A stretch of 64,000 nt of DNA from Secundilactobacillus folii. GTDB lineage: Bacteria > Bacillota > Bacilli > Lactobacillales > Lactobacillaceae. A program made the translations under genes and the position numbers. How positions within the stretch are numbered: the first letter of the stretch is position 1; the number at the start of each line of letters is the position of its first letter. The notes under the pieces were generated by a model, which saw only the letters and a list, made by a program, of their open reading frames with translations, made no database searches and was not told where the DNA came from. Below are positions 1 to 9,168 of this stretch, piece after piece. Location: assembly GCF_009720675.1 (NCBI RefSeq), contig NZ_WNJO01000001.1, positions 1 through 64,000 on the forward strand, given 5' to 3'.

Positions 1-72
1 AAACCAGGAATCTGCGGCGCTCTTTGCTTATATTTTAGAATCTAACCGAGTTTTGTCCGACTCTCTTTAGTA
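1..72 (-). repeat. Composite palindromic repeat, copy A (cut by window edge)
   Basis: Read on the minus strand this stretch matches copy B at 10181-10318 closely: both contain the run CAAAACTCGGTTAGAT, then a shared block with GCAAAGAGCGCCG, then GATTCCTGGTTT. Only the left arm and the first half of the inner hairpin lie in the window. It follows the stop codon of yidC in the direction of yidC transcription, as copies B and C follow their upstream genes. Whether it is a terminator or a mobile palindromic unit is not known. Confidence 0.7.
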
Positions 73-87
73 TTGCAAAAAACCAAA

Positions 88-1029
88 TTAATGGTGTCGC
101 TGTTTACCGGCATTTCGATTTCGATTACGTTTGTCTTGGTTAACAGTTGCTGGTCTTGACGCAGCGTTTGAAGTTGAACCGGTAGCAGTGGTTGAAGCCG
201 CTGTGGCAGGTTGCGGTGCAGCCGGTACCTTCGGCGGATTTTTCTTCATTTGTTCATCGATCTCTCGCCGAATACGTGGGCGGTAGAGATTAATGATCAG
301 GGTTTGGATACAGGCGAAAATCCCACCAATAAAGAAGTACAGGCCTAAGCCAGCCGAAGTTGAAATCGTAAAGAACAGGATCATCACTGGACTGATCACC
401 ATTGTGACCCGCATTGCTTTACGCTGTTCCTTTGGCATACCAATCATTGACAGGTAGCCTTGAAGCAAGTACGCCAAGAAGGACAAGATGGCCAGTGTCA
501 CTGAAGATTTCCCTAAAGCGATCCCCATGAAAGTGGAGGAGGAAAGTTCTGGTGAATACTGGATGGCCGCGTAGAGTGCGGCAAAAATTGGCATTTGAAT
601 CAGCAGTGGCAAACAGCCGATACCGCCAGTCATACTGATGCCATTATCACGGTAAAGCTGCATCATTTGCTGACCCGCTGCTGCTTGTTCCTCTTGAGTT
701 TTAGCCGCTTTTTGGCGTGCTTGAATCTCTGTCAGCTGGGGCTTGATTGCGGCAATTTTTTCCTGTTGAACCGTTGAATTACGCAGCTGGCGAACCATTA
801 ATGGTAACAAAACCATTCTCACGACGACGGTCACAACAATAATTGCCCAGCCGTAGGAGTGACCAAGAAAGTTGGCAATCCATTCCATCACGTGCTGACC
901 GGGAACGGCTAGGTAATCATAGACCAGGCCGTAGGGTTTGCCACCCTTAGTTCGCTGCACACACCCGCTAAGTAGCAGGGCCAGTGTGGTTAGTAAAAGC
1001 CCGATCTGTAAAGGTTTTTTAGATTTCAT
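88..1029 (-). CDS. yidC: Membrane protein insertase YidC/OxaA (YidC2 type)
   Basis: This 313-residue protein is predicted to insert proteins into the cytoplasmic membrane, alone or with SecYEG. The N-terminus is a lipoprotein signal peptide with lipobox LSGC, so Cys23 would be lipidated. Five hydrophobic segments follow, typical of Gram-positive YidC, with a cytoplasmic loop rich in Lys and Gln (about residues 85-130). The C-terminal tail ends in Arg/Asn repeats and HH; such basic tails on YidC2 paralogues are associated with ribosome contact. It lies 93 bases downstream of acyP on the same strand. No rnpA or rpmH is adjacent, which fits the second yidC copy rather than the one near oriC. The ribosome binding site is weak. 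Family assignment is secure; the paralogue label is inference. Confidence 0.93.
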   Translation of the reverse strand: MKSKKPLQIGLLLTTLALLLSGCVQRTKGGKPYGLVYDYLAVPGQHVMEWIANFLGHSYGWAIIVVTVVVRMVLLPLMVRQLRNSTVQQEKIAAIKPQLTEIQARQKAAKTQEEQAAAGQQMMQLYRDNGISMTGGIGCLPLLIQMPIFAALYAAIQYSPELSSSTFMGIALGKSSVTLAILSFLAYLLQGYLSMIGMPKEQRKAMRVTMVISPVMILFFTISTSAGLGLYFFIGGIFACIQTLIINLYRPRIRREIDEQMKKNPPKVPAAPQPATAASTTATGSTSNAASRPATVNQDKRNRNRNAGKQRHH

Positions 1030-1122
1030 TTAGTTTGTCTCATTTCCCTTCTGAACAATTTAATACTGATGATTTCCAATCAATCACAACAGGGTAAATA
1101 TTACTTGATATGAGGGGGCTTT

Positions 1123-1395
1123 TCAATCGGTAATGACAAATTTTTTAAAGTCTTCCACACTTTTGGAAGTGATTTGAACGTCTCTAATACTTGCGTAGGG
1201 TGTAGGTGAGTGGCGTAATGCTTTGATAAATGCAGTTAAGTCGGCCTTTTCAGCCTCCGCACGAACGGTCACTGACCCGTCAGCTTCATTTTTGATCCAG
1301 CCAGTAATTCCCATGCGGTTGGCTAAACGAGCGGTCGTCCAGCGGAACCCTACACCCTGAACGCGACCGGAGACTGAAATTAGTACAGATTCCAT
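1123..1395 (-). CDS. acyP: Acylphosphatase
   Basis: This 90-residue protein is predicted to hydrolyse carboxyl-phosphate bonds of acyl phosphates in the cytosol. It shows the signature GRVQGVGFRW near the N-terminus, with the phosphate-binding Arg, and GWIKNEADGSV, with the catalytic Asn. Length matches the family (about 90). Two ATG codons stand in tandem (1398 and 1395); the inner one is preferred because it is better spaced from the AGAGGTG ribosome binding site. Longer upstream readings would run into the divergent methyltransferase gene and lack a binding site. The gene is divergent from the rRNA methyltransferase at 1460, an arrangement I believe is common in lactobacilli. Confidence 0.93.
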   Translation of the reverse strand: MESVLISVSGRVQGVGFRWTTARLANRMGITGWIKNEADGSVTVRAEAEKADLTAFIKALRHSPTPYASIRDVQITSKSVEDFKKFVITD

Positions 1396-1459
1396 CATAG
1401 CACCTCTAATCGTGATATTATGTACCATAGTAACAAAAAACGGAAGGAAGAGGCAGGAC

Positions 1460-2239
1460 ATGATTGAAAAAATTACCTCAACGCAAAACGCAAAGGTGAA
1501 AAAGTGGCAGCATCTGACGACTAAAAAGGGTCACCATAAATTTCACCAGTATTTAGTAGAAGGTTGGCACACGGTCGGTGATGCCATTGCCGCTGAACAG
1601 CCGGTAGTTCAGGTTGCTGCCACACCAGAGCAGCTGGATGAACACGCTCAAGATATTCCGGACGACGTGGAACGCTTTGAAATTACGGACGAGATTGCCA
1701 AAAAACTATCCGACACCGTTACGCCTCAGGGGATCTTTGCTGTGATCGATATTCTAGCTGCTGAACACGTCGATCCAGATGAGGCAACCGGTGCTTGGCT
1801 TTTGCTTGACCGAATCCAGGATCCTGGTAATATTGGTACGATGGTTCGAACTGCCGACGCTGCAGGCTTCTCCGGCGTTGTATTTGGCAACGGGACTTCC
1901 AGTCGTTATACACCGAAGGTCATTCGTGCAATGCAGGGCAGTCAGTTTCACATTCGTTTGAGTGAGGATGACCTCGGCAATTGGGTCAGTGCTTTCGAAG
2001 CTCGGCAGATCCCGGTTTATGGTTCAGCGTTAGATAAAGATGCTCAAAACTACCAGACCGTCGAACCACAGCCGGCATTCGGCCTGATCATGGGTAATGA
2101 GGGGCAGGGCATGTCCGAGCGGCTGATGAGCCAAACGACTACTAATCTATACATTCCAATTAAGGGGCAGGCGGAATCGTTGAACGTTGCCGTCGCTGCT
2201 GGTATCCTAATGTTTAAATTAAATCAAAATTTGGTGTAA
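1460..2239 (+). CDS. rlmP: TrmH/SpoU family RNA 2'-O-methyltransferase (YsgA/RlmP-like)
   Basis: This 259-residue protein is predicted to transfer methyl from S-adenosylmethionine to a ribose 2'-OH in RNA. An N-terminal substrate-binding domain (LVEGWHTV near residues 33-40) is followed by the SPOUT knot. Its three motifs are visible: LLDRIQDPGNIGTMVRTADA, IMGNEGQGMS and IPIKGQAESLNVAVAAGI. In Bacillus subtilis the homologue ysgA sits directly before pheST, and here pheST also follows, so orthology is likely. YsgA has been reported to modify the 23S rRNA A-loop, which is the basis of the symbol. The ATG at 1460 follows a GAGGCAGG ribosome binding site. The exact target base is inferred. Confidence 0.88.
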   Translation: MIEKITSTQNAKVKKWQHLTTKKGHHKFHQYLVEGWHTVGDAIAAEQPVVQVAATPEQLDEHAQDIPDDVERFEITDEIAKKLSDTVTPQGIFAVIDILAAEHVDPDEATGAWLLLDRIQDPGNIGTMVRTADAAGFSGVVFGNGTSSRYTPKVIRAMQGSQFHIRLSEDDLGNWVSAFEARQIPVYGSALDKDAQNYQTVEPQPAFGLIMGNEGQGMSERLMSQTTTNLYIPIKGQAESLNVAVAAGILMFKLNQNLV

Positions 2240-2262
2240 TTTAGACTTAAAAGGTGTTTTGC

Positions 2263-2291
2263 TTGCCAAAATGTGTTAGATTAAGTATAGT
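2263..2291 (+). promoter_or_regulatory. Sigma-A type promoter of the HD-domain gene
   Basis: TTGCCA at 2263-2268 and TATAGT at 2286-2291 are separated by 17 bases, about 40 bases before the start codon. This would give the HD-domain and HxlR genes their own transcript. Confidence 0.6.
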
Positions 2292-2331
2292 TTGTTACAA
2301 ATGAACTTACTTAAAGTAAAGGAAGCGTAGT

Positions 2332-2847
2332 ATGTCACGAAATGATTGGCGCCAAGATTCAGAGTACGTTGCTTTAGTCAGTGATTTGTTGGCTAAGCCA
2401 GAAGTCCAAAAACTGGCTGACTACACCCAACATCACCACTCCAATCGGTTGGATCATTCGATCTCCGTTTCTTATGATAGCTATTTAATTGCTAAGAAGC
2501 ATCATTTAAACGTTCGTGCGACTGCACGTGCGGGTCTGTTACACGACCTGTTTTACTATGATTGGCGGACGACCAAGTTCAACCTTGGTTCGCACGCTTT
2601 CATTCATCCTCGTGTAGCGTTACGGAACGCAGAAAAATTAACTGAACTGAGCCCCATGGAAAAAGATATTATTCTTAAACATATGTGGGGGGCAACGGCA
2701 GCGTTACCCAAGTATCGCGAAAGTGTTGTTGTTAGTTTGGTAGATGATAAGGAAGCTATTTCGGAATTTTTCACGCCCGTTCGTAAACGGGTTTCAGAAT
2801 GGCGTAAGCGTCATCTTGACCGAGTTTTGAATTTGTTAGATAAGTAA
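2332..2847 (+). CDS. HD-domain metal-dependent phosphohydrolase, unknown substrate
   Basis: This 171-residue protein has the residues of an HD hydrolase in order: His42 (LDHS), the His71-Asp72 pair (GLLHDLF), a further His near residue 90 (AFIHPR), and a late Asp in SLVDDKEA. A divalent metal site is therefore expected, and the enzyme probably acts on a nucleotide or other phosphoester. The substrate cannot be read from sequence. It has its own promoter, ends 22 bases before the HxlR regulator, and probably shares a transcript with it. Position between the YsgA-like gene and pheS suggests a conserved block, not a functional link. Related proteins are annotated only as HD-domain proteins. Confidence 0.82.
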   Translation: MSRNDWRQDSEYVALVSDLLAKPEVQKLADYTQHHHSNRLDHSISVSYDSYLIAKKHHLNVRATARAGLLHDLFYYDWRTTKFNLGSHAFIHPRVALRNAEKLTELSPMEKDIILKHMWGATAALPKYRESVVVSLVDDKEAISEFFTPVRKRVSEWRKRHLDRVLNLLDK

Positions 2848-2869
2848 GGATAGATTTGGGGGTGTAGGA

Positions 2870-3253
2870 ATGGATCAAGTAATCAGTAAGACCATCGACC
2901 CAAATGATTTTGAACTGTGTTCGAAATTTGAGTGGACGTTTTCAATTTTAGGTAAAAAGTGGAACGGTCTAATTATTGACGTATTATTAAACCTTGGCCC
3001 GCAACGTTTTAAGGACATTGCAAGTAAGGTGACCAAGTGTTCTGATCGGGTCTTGGTCGAACGGCTCAAAGAACTCGAAAGTGACGGCTTAGTGATGCGT
3101 AAGACGTACCGTAATTCATCATTGATCGAGTATGCTTTGACTGAAAAGGGGCAGGATTTAGCCGGTGTGATGCATTCGATCCACAGTTGGGCCGAAAAAT
3201 GGTGTGCTAACGAATCCTCTTCTGAGGTTGACCAATGCCATCAGCCGCTGTAA
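2870..3253 (+). CDS. HxlR-family winged-helix transcriptional regulator
   Basis: This 127-residue protein matches the HxlR/MarR-like winged-helix family. FSILGKKWNGLIIDVLL near residues 26-42 is the helix typical of the family, RFKDIASKVTKCSDRVLVER gives the recognition helix, and LVMRKTYRNSSLIEYALT the wing. These regulators bind DNA as dimers and often sense redox state or small electrophiles. One Cys lies before the HTH (ELCSKF) and one in the recognition region (TKCSDR); the first is at the position used for sensing in some family members. The GGGGGTGTAGG ribosome binding site sits before the ATG. Its target is not apparent; it may be the operon it belongs to. Confidence 0.88.
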   Translation: MDQVISKTIDPNDFELCSKFEWTFSILGKKWNGLIIDVLLNLGPQRFKDIASKVTKCSDRVLVERLKELESDGLVMRKTYRNSSLIEYALTEKGQDLAGVMHSIHSWAEKWCANESSSEVDQCHQPL

Positions 3254-3274
3254 ACTAGTGGTTGTGAAATTGTA

Positions 3275-3519
3275 TAAATGCAATGAGAAGAGACCAGTAA
3301 TTCTGATTTGATCACAGAGACGAGTGCGTTTAGTGAAAGCACTTGGGTCAATAAGAACGAATTCACTCTTTGAGCAGAGATTGGGAATCATCTTCAGGAT
3401 GATAAAAAATCTTCCGGTTGATTAACCGTTATTAAATTACCGAGTGTACTTAATGATTAAGTAAACAAGGGTGGTACCGCGAAAGCTTCGTCCCTTTATT
3501 TTGGGACGGAGTTTTTTTA
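3275..3519 (+). promoter_or_regulatory. T-box leader controlling pheST (Phe specific)
   Basis: The canonical T-box AAGGGTGGTACCGCG lies at 3467-3481. Just after it, CTTCGTCCC (3486-3494) and GGGACGGAG (3503-3511) form a terminator stem followed by seven T. A Stem I-like region precedes it, and GAATTCAC near 3360 holds TTC, a Phe codon suited to be the specifier. Uncharged tRNA-Phe would stabilise the antiterminator and allow transcription into pheS. A candidate extended -10 (TGTATAAAT) is at 3271-3279. The specifier position is by eye; the class is secure. Confidence 0.93.
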
Positions 3520-3539
3520 TTTTTTAAGGAGGGTCATAC

Positions 3540-4586
3540 ATGACACTGAGAGATCAGCTGGAAAAAATTCGGCAAGAACGAGAGCAAAATATTAAAGACG
3601 TTGGTGACCTTAAGAAACTGGATGCACTAAGGGTCGAGCTGCTCGGAAAAAAGGGACCCATTACCCAAGCATTAAGAAGTATGCGTGATTTACCGGCTGA
3701 AGAACGGCCGCAGTTTGGCCAGTTTGCTAACCGAGTTCGCGATGAACTGCAAACGACCATTGAACGTCGCCGTGACGAGTTGAAACAGGCGATGCTGAAT
3801 AAAGAATTACAAGAAGAAAAGATTGATGTGACGCTACCGGGTAAACCAGTTGCGCAGGGTCAACCGCACGTGATCCAACAAATTATCGACCAGATAGAAG
3901 ATCTCTTTATCGGTATGGGCTATCAAGTTTTGACTGGCCCAGAAGTCGAAGAAGATAAGTATAATTTTGAAATGATGAACCTGCCTAAAGATCACCCTGC
4001 CCGCGATATGCAAGACACGTTCTACATCACAAAGGAAATCTTGATGCGGACCCAAACCTCACCCATGCAGGCGCGGACGTTGGAAAAACATGATTTTAGT
4101 CAGGGACCGTTAAAAATGATTTCCCCTGGAGTCGTTTATCGGCGTGATACGGATGATCCCACTCATTCTCACCAGTTTCACCAGGTGGAAGGTATCGTGA
4201 TCGATAAGCACATTACCATGGCTGATTTAAAGGGGACTTTACAGTTGGTGGCCCACGAATTGTTTGGTGACCGGTTTGATATTCGGTTGCGCCCAAGCTA
4301 CTTTCCGTTTACTGAACCATCAGTCGAAGCTGATATTACCTGCTTTAACTGTGGTGGCAAGGGCTGTGCAGTCTGCAAATACACCGGCTGGATCGAAGTC
4401 CTCGGCGCCGGCATGGTCCATCCAAACGTTTTGAAGATGGCTGGAGTCGACCCAGAAGTCTTTGGTGGTTTTGCCTTTGGGCTTGGTCCCGACCGTTTTG
4501 CAATGCTGAAGTATGGTGTGGATGATATTCGGAATTTCTACTTAAACGATGTCCGCTTCCTTACCCAATTCTCAAAGAAAGGATAA
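3540..4586 (+). CDS. pheS: Phenylalanine--tRNA ligase alpha subunit
   Basis: This 348-residue protein is the catalytic subunit of the alpha2beta2 enzyme that charges tRNA-Phe. An N-terminal coiled coil (about residues 1-85) binds tRNA. The class II core follows, with [20 protein letters not shown], the motif 2 region [20 protein letters not shown], and motif 3 [21 protein letters not shown] near the end. A bacterial-type zinc-like Cys cluster ([17 protein letters not shown]) is present. The GGAGGG ribosome binding site precedes the ATG. It lies 9 bases before pheT, so the pair is one operon under the T-box. Confidence 0.98.
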   Translation: MTLRDQLEKIRQEREQNIKDVGDLKKLDALRVELLGKKGPITQALRSMRDLPAEERPQFGQFANRVRDELQTTIERRRDELKQAMLNKELQEEKIDVTLPGKPVAQGQPHVIQQIIDQIEDLFIGMGYQVLTGPEVEEDKYNFEMMNLPKDHPARDMQDTFYITKEILMRTQTSPMQARTLEKHDFSQGPLKMISPGVVYRRDTDDPTHSHQFHQVEGIVIDKHITMADLKGTLQLVAHELFGDRFDIRLRPSYFPFTEPSVEADITCFNCGGKGCAVCKYTGWIEVLGAGMVHPNVLKMAGVDPEVFGGFAFGLGPDRFAMLKYGVDDIRNFYLNDVRFLTQFSKKG

Positions 4587-4595
4587 TCAGCCAAA

Positions 4596-7010
4596 ATGAA
4601 AATTTCTTACAATTGGTTAAAAGAATATTTAGATATCCAAGTTTCGCCAAAGGATTTGGCCGAAAAAATCGAACGTTCTTCAGTCGAAGTCGATTCCGTG
4701 ACACAACCTAGTGACGGCCTGAAAAAGCTGGTAGTGGGTAAAATCGAATCCCTCAGAGATCACCCGGATTCAGATCATTTAAAGATCTGTTCCGTTGATG
4801 TTGGCGAAGAAGAGCTGTCAGAGATCGTCTGTGGTGCACCTAACGTTGAAGCTGGACATAAAGTGATCGTTGCCTTACCTGGTTCTCGAATCGGCGGCAA
4901 CGTGAAGATCAAACGTTCCAAGATGCGTGGTGTGACCTCAAATGGGATGATCTGTGCCTTAGATGAAATTGGCTTTGGAAAAGACGTGATTCCAAAGGAA
5001 TGGTCAGATGGCATTTACTTCTTACCTGATGACGCTAAGATTGGCGAACCCGTCTTTTCATATCTCGGAATGGATGACCATTTGATTGATGTTGACGTTA
5101 CTCCCAACCGTGGTGATATGCTGAGTGTCTACGGCGTGGCCCGTGATTTAGGTGCCATTTACGCGCAGAAGCCAAAGCTGAATCACCCAAGCGTTGAGGA
5201 AGTTTCCAGTTTAGCCGCTGATAAGGTTAAACTGGATGTCAACGCTGACTTAGCCCCAATCTACAAGATGCGAATCGTTGAAAACGTTAAGATTCAACCA
5301 AGTCCACTTTGGTTGCAGATCAAGCTGTGGAACGCTGGCGTTCGACCAATCAATAACGTTGTTGATGTCACTAACTACATCTTACTGAAGTATGGTCAAC
5401 CTTTGCACGCGTTTGACTTTAACAAGGTTTCTGGTAACACGATTTATGCCCGTCAAGCATATGAAGGCGAAAAGCTCACCACCTTGGATGAAGAAGAACG
5501 TGAACTTGATGCTAAGGATATTGTGATCGCTGATTCCGACAAAGCAATCGCATTGGCCGGTGTCATGGGTGGTTTAAATTCTGAAATCGATGACCGCACA
5601 ACGACGGTCGCCATTGAATCAGCCGTGTTCATGCCTACAATGATTCGAAAGACTGCGCAACGTCATAATTTGCACACTAGTGCCTCACAACATTTCGAGC
5701 GTGGCGTTGACCGCGGTGGTGTTGATGAAGCAGTTGACGCAGCTGCCCAGATGATGCACGAATTAGCTGACGGCGATATTTTAAAGGGTATCGTGACCGG
5801 TTCAAGCTATGATGTGAAAGATGAAGTTGTTCAAGTGACGCTTTCACGGGTCAACCACGTTTTGGGAACTCATTTAAAGAGTGACCAGGTAAGTGCCATT
5901 TTTAAACAATTAGGATTTGGCGTCACACTGGATGGGGATACCTATACGGTAACAGTGCCATCGACTCGTTGGGACATTCATATTGCTGCTGACCTACTGG
6001 AAGAAGTCGCCCGGATCTACGGGTATGATAATCTTCCGGCAACGTTACCAACTGGGCCAACCACACTAGGAAAATTGACTGAAAAGCAGATTTTAATTCG
6101 TGATTCCCGCCGGCTCTTTGAGGCGCTTGGATTAAACCAGGCGATTTCTTACGCGTTGACAACCGAAGAAAAGGCTGGCCAATTTATGATGCGCAAGAGT
6201 GCTGAGACCCAGTTGAGTTGGCCGATGACCAATGACCATACCACTTTGCGGATGAACTTGATCAGTGGTTTGCTGGACGACGTTGCTTATAACAACGCCC
6301 GTTACGTTAAAGACGTTGCCCTTTACGAACAGGGACGGGTCTTTTATAAGGATTCCGCCGATGAAGTTCGGCCGAGTGAACATGAGCACATTGCTGGTGC
6401 CATTAGTGGTCAGTTAGTGGTTGATCCGCTGCAAAATGCGAAGCGCAATGCAGTTAATTTTTACCAGCTAAAAGGAATTGTTGAGCAGTATCTTCAAAAT
6501 TTAGCCATCGAGGGCGACATTGAATTCGTTGCTACCGATCGCTACCCAGAGATGCACCCAGGTCGAACAGCAGATATTTCGATTCATGGTCACAACGTTG
6601 GGTTCATCGGTCAGGTTCACCCATCAGTCGCTGAAGCATACAAAATTAATGAAACTTATGTTTTTGAACTGAATCTGGATGCTTTGTTAGAAATGCCGAA
6701 GAAGATGAATCAGTATCAGCCAATTTCCAAGTATCCTGCTATTACTCGAGACGTTGCTTTACTTGTCGATAAGAACGTCACCAACGCTCAAATTCTGGCT
6801 CAGATCAACAAAAAGGGTGGTGCCTACCTGAAGTCGGTCCACTTGTTTGATGTTTATCAGGGTAAGAATTTACCGAATGGTAAGCAATCGTTAGCCTACA
6901 CGTTAACCTATCAGAATCCGAACGCGACGCTGACCGACGAAGAAGTCACTAAGGCTTTCGACAAGGTTCAAAATAGCCTGGTTAGTGAACTGGGTGCTGA
7001 AATTCGGTAA
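4596..7010 (+). CDS. pheT: Phenylalanine--tRNA ligase beta subunit
   Basis: This 804-residue protein is the beta chain of the heterotetrameric phenylalanyl-tRNA synthetase. Domains follow the usual order. An EMAP/OB-type tRNA-binding domain (about 40-155) contains HPDSDHLKICSVDVG. The B3/B4 editing domain contains QPLHAFDF and ALAGVMGG. Then come the B5 domain, a degenerate catalytic-like core, and a C-terminal anticodon-binding (FDX-ACB) domain with YPAITRDVALLVD near residue 710. Length is normal for the family. It is cotranscribed with pheS, and a strong hairpin terminator follows. Confidence 0.98.
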   Translation: MKISYNWLKEYLDIQVSPKDLAEKIERSSVEVDSVTQPSDGLKKLVVGKIESLRDHPDSDHLKICSVDVGEEELSEIVCGAPNVEAGHKVIVALPGSRIGGNVKIKRSKMRGVTSNGMICALDEIGFGKDVIPKEWSDGIYFLPDDAKIGEPVFSYLGMDDHLIDVDVTPNRGDMLSVYGVARDLGAIYAQKPKLNHPSVEEVSSLAADKVKLDVNADLAPIYKMRIVENVKIQPSPLWLQIKLWNAGVRPINNVVDVTNYILLKYGQPLHAFDFNKVSGNTIYARQAYEGEKLTTLDEEERELDAKDIVIADSDKAIALAGVMGGLNSEIDDRTTTVAIESAVFMPTMIRKTAQRHNLHTSASQHFERGVDRGGVDEAVDAAAQMMHELADGDILKGIVTGSSYDVKDEVVQVTLSRVNHVLGTHLKSDQVSAIFKQLGFGVTLDGDTYTVTVPSTRWDIHIAADLLEEVARIYGYDNLPATLPTGPTTLGKLTEKQILIRDSRRLFEALGLNQAISYALTTEEKAGQFMMRKSAETQLSWPMTNDHTTLRMNLISGLLDDVAYNNARYVKDVALYEQGRVFYKDSADEVRPSEHEHIAGAISGQLVVDPLQNAKRNAVNFYQLKGIVEQYLQNLAIEGDIEFVATDRYPEMHPGRTADISIHGHNVGFIGQVHPSVAEAYKINETYVFELNLDALLEMPKKMNQYQPISKYPAITRDVALLVDKNVTNAQILAQINKKGGAYLKSVHLFDVYQGKNLPNGKQSLAYTLTYQNPNATLTDEEVTKAFDKVQNSLVSELGAEIR

Positions 7011-7100
7011 TTAACATGAATTTAATTTGATTGCGCAGTTTTCCTGTCTGGCTTTGATAATAGCTATTTGAAGCATCTTATTCACTGAATCAATACAATT

Positions 7101-7136
7101 ACGTTGGGGCGGTCTCACGGTCGACCTGACGTTTTT
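7101..7136 (+). terminator. Rho-independent terminator after pheT
   Basis: A GC-rich hairpin between ACGTTGGGG (from 7101) and its partner ending GACGT at 7132 is followed directly by a T run. Fourteen pairs form with one mismatch when G-U pairs are allowed. Confidence 0.75.
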
Positions 7137-7268
7137 GTGTGCGGTGATTAATGAACCAGCTGATAACTGTATTTCAAAATTCTTAAGTTCCTAAGATTGT
7201 TACTGCAATGCCAATCAAAATCTTGTATAATAGTCCAGATATTGAATGAATGGAACGGAGGAAATACT

Positions 7269-8399
7269 TTGGATAACGACAAACAGCCCACTCCCCCAAA
7301 GTCGGGGAAGAAGAAACTGTCGATTGGTCAAAAAATTATTGCGGGGGTTGTCAGCCTACTAGTGATTTTGCTAGTGGTTACTGGCATTGTTTTTTATAAT
7401 TATTTTCAATCGGCCTTAAAACCATTGAATCCAAAGAGTCAACAGGTCGTTCAAGTTGATATTCCAATGGGCGCGTCAAACAAAAGAATCGGCTCAATTT
7501 TGCAAAATGAAGGTATCGTGAAAAGCGGTGCCGTCTTTAACTACTACGTTAAATCAAATAATTTCTCTGATTTTCGCGCTGGGTACTATCAACTAAAGGC
7601 TTCTATGACGCTTAAACAAGTCGCTAAGCGGTTGCAACAGGGTGGTAGCAGTGAGCCGATCCAGAGTCGCAAGGGTAAGGTCTTAGTTCAAGAGGGTGCC
7701 GGCATTGCTGACATTGCTAATAACGTGGCTTCGACTACCGACTTTAGTAAAGCCGAGTTCTTGAGCTTGATGAAGGACCAATCTTATATTAAGCATCTGG
7801 CTAAGCAGTACCCAGCTTTGTTGTCGTCATCAATGGCGTCTAAACAGGTTCGATACCATTTGGAAGGGTACCTCTATCCGGCCACCTACATTGTTAGCAA
7901 ACATATGTCATTGAAGCAGTTAGTGAATCAGATGGTGGCGCATACGAATGCGGAACTGTCACCTTACTATAAGAGAATCAAGAAGGAGCAATTGACGGTT
8001 CAACAGGTATTGACACTGTCCTCGCTAGTCGAGCGAGAAGGCGTCAGCCAATCTTACCGGCGCAAAATTGCCGGGGTCTTCTTTAACCGTATCGCGCAAG
8101 GAATGCCGTTACAGTCTGATGTGGCGGTTGAATACGCCATTGGACACCATAAGCAACACCTGACCAATAAGGATCTGCAGACTGATTCGCCATATAATTT
8201 GTACAAGTTTGCCGGTTATGGTCCTGGACCATTCAATAATCCAAGTATGTCAGCGATTAAAGCGGTTCTTGATCCGTCTGATGAGAGTAAGGGATACCTG
8301 TATTTTGTCGCCAACACTAAGACTGGCAAAATCTACTTTTCAAAGACGTTAGCAGAACATAATAAACGGGTTGCTGCACTAAGCAAGGTCAATAATTAA
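7269..8399 (+). CDS. mltG: Endolytic murein transglycosylase MltG (YceG-like)
   Basis: This 376-residue membrane protein is predicted to cut nascent peptidoglycan strands outside the cell and so help end glycan synthesis. A cytoplasmic N-terminus is followed by one membrane helix (about residues 20-43), a LysM-like region and the YceG catalytic domain. The catalytic Glu is Glu255 in SSLVEREGVS; the signatures LQSDVAVEYAIG and SPYNLYKFAGYGPGPFNNPS follow. The TTG at 7269 is chosen because GGAGG lies eight bases upstream and an upstream extension has no such site. A TATAAT at 7226-7231 marks a likely promoter. It is followed closely by udk and greA, a common order in Firmicutes. Confidence 0.95.
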   Translation: MDNDKQPTPPKSGKKKLSIGQKIIAGVVSLLVILLVVTGIVFYNYFQSALKPLNPKSQQVVQVDIPMGASNKRIGSILQNEGIVKSGAVFNYYVKSNNFSDFRAGYYQLKASMTLKQVAKRLQQGGSSEPIQSRKGKVLVQEGAGIADIANNVASTTDFSKAEFLSLMKDQSYIKHLAKQYPALLSSSMASKQVRYHLEGYLYPATYIVSKHMSLKQLVNQMVAHTNAELSPYYKRIKKEQLTVQQVLTLSSLVEREGVSQSYRRKIAGVFFNRIAQGMPLQSDVAVEYAIGHHKQHLTNKDLQTDSPYNLYKFAGYGPGPFNNPSMSAIKAVLDPSDESKGYLYFVANTKTGKIYFSKTLAEHNKRVAALSKVNN

Positions 8400-8414
8400 A
8401 ATCTTGAAGGGATA

Positions 8415-9074
8415 ATGAAGATGTCAGCACAACAATCTAAACCGGTAATCATCGGTGTTACCGGTGGATCCAGTAGTGGGAAAACGACTGTTAGCCGTGC
8501 CATTTACAATGAATTAGAAAACGAATCGATTATGATTTTGCAACAGGATGCCTATTATAATGATCAGGCTAATATGACGATGGCGGAGCGAAAAGCCGTC
8601 AATTACGACCATCCCCTGGCTTTTGACACTGATTTGCTCATTAAGCAATTGAAACAGCTTCAAGCTTATCAAGCGATTGAACGGCCGGTGTACGATTATA
8701 CGCAATATACTCGCAGTGCTGAGACCATTCATCAAGAGCCCAAAGACGTGATCATCTTGGAAGGTATTTTAATTCTGGATGACGAACGGTTACGTGATTT
8801 GATGGACATTAAAGTGTTTGTTGATACGGATGATGATATTCGTATTATTCGTAGAATTGAACGGGACATCAAGGAACGGCAACGTGATCTTGATGGTATT
8901 ATTTCTCAGTACCTGACAACGGTCAAGCCGATGTATCATCAGTTTGTGGAACCCACTAAGCGCTATGCAGACCTGATCGTACCAGAAGGCGGCGAAAATC
9001 AAGTGGCCATTGATTTATTGACCACCAAGATTCGCTCGATTTTGACCCAAAAAAAGACTGGTCGTCAGGAATAA
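8415..9074 (+). CDS. udk: Uridine kinase
   Basis: This 219-residue protein phosphorylates uridine and cytidine to UMP and CMP in pyrimidine salvage. The P-loop [17 protein letters not shown] is near the N-terminus. Further signatures are the QQDAYY region, [17 protein letters not shown], and [15 protein letters not shown]. Length matches the family (about 210). Two nearby ATG codons (8415 and 8421) could start it; the ribosome binding site GAAGGG favours 8421 by spacing, and the difference is two residues. It lies 15 bases after mltG and probably shares its transcript. Confidence 0.96.
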   Translation: MKMSAQQSKPVIIGVTGGSSSGKTTVSRAIYNELENESIMILQQDAYYNDQANMTMAERKAVNYDHPLAFDTDLLIKQLKQLQAYQAIERPVYDYTQYTRSAETIHQEPKDVIILEGILILDDERLRDLMDIKVFVDTDDDIRIIRRIERDIKERQRDLDGIISQYLTTVKPMYHQFVEPTKRYADLIVPEGGENQVAIDLLTTKIRSILTQKKTGRQE

Positions 9075-9097
9075 TTTCACCGTTGAAAAATTTTAAC

Positions 9098-9126
9098 TTG
9101 CGTGATGAGTCGTCGCATGGTAATGT
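9098..9126 (+). promoter_or_regulatory. Candidate promoter of greA
   Basis: TTGCGT at 9098-9103 and TAATGT at 9121-9126 are 17 bases apart, with a TG one base upstream of the -10. The stretch is framed by two copies of AAAAATTTTAACT (9086-9098 and 9139-9151), whose meaning is unclear. Confidence 0.45.
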
Positions 9127-9168
9127 AGGCGACAGACAAAAAATTTTAACTGTAATGAGGTGCTATTT

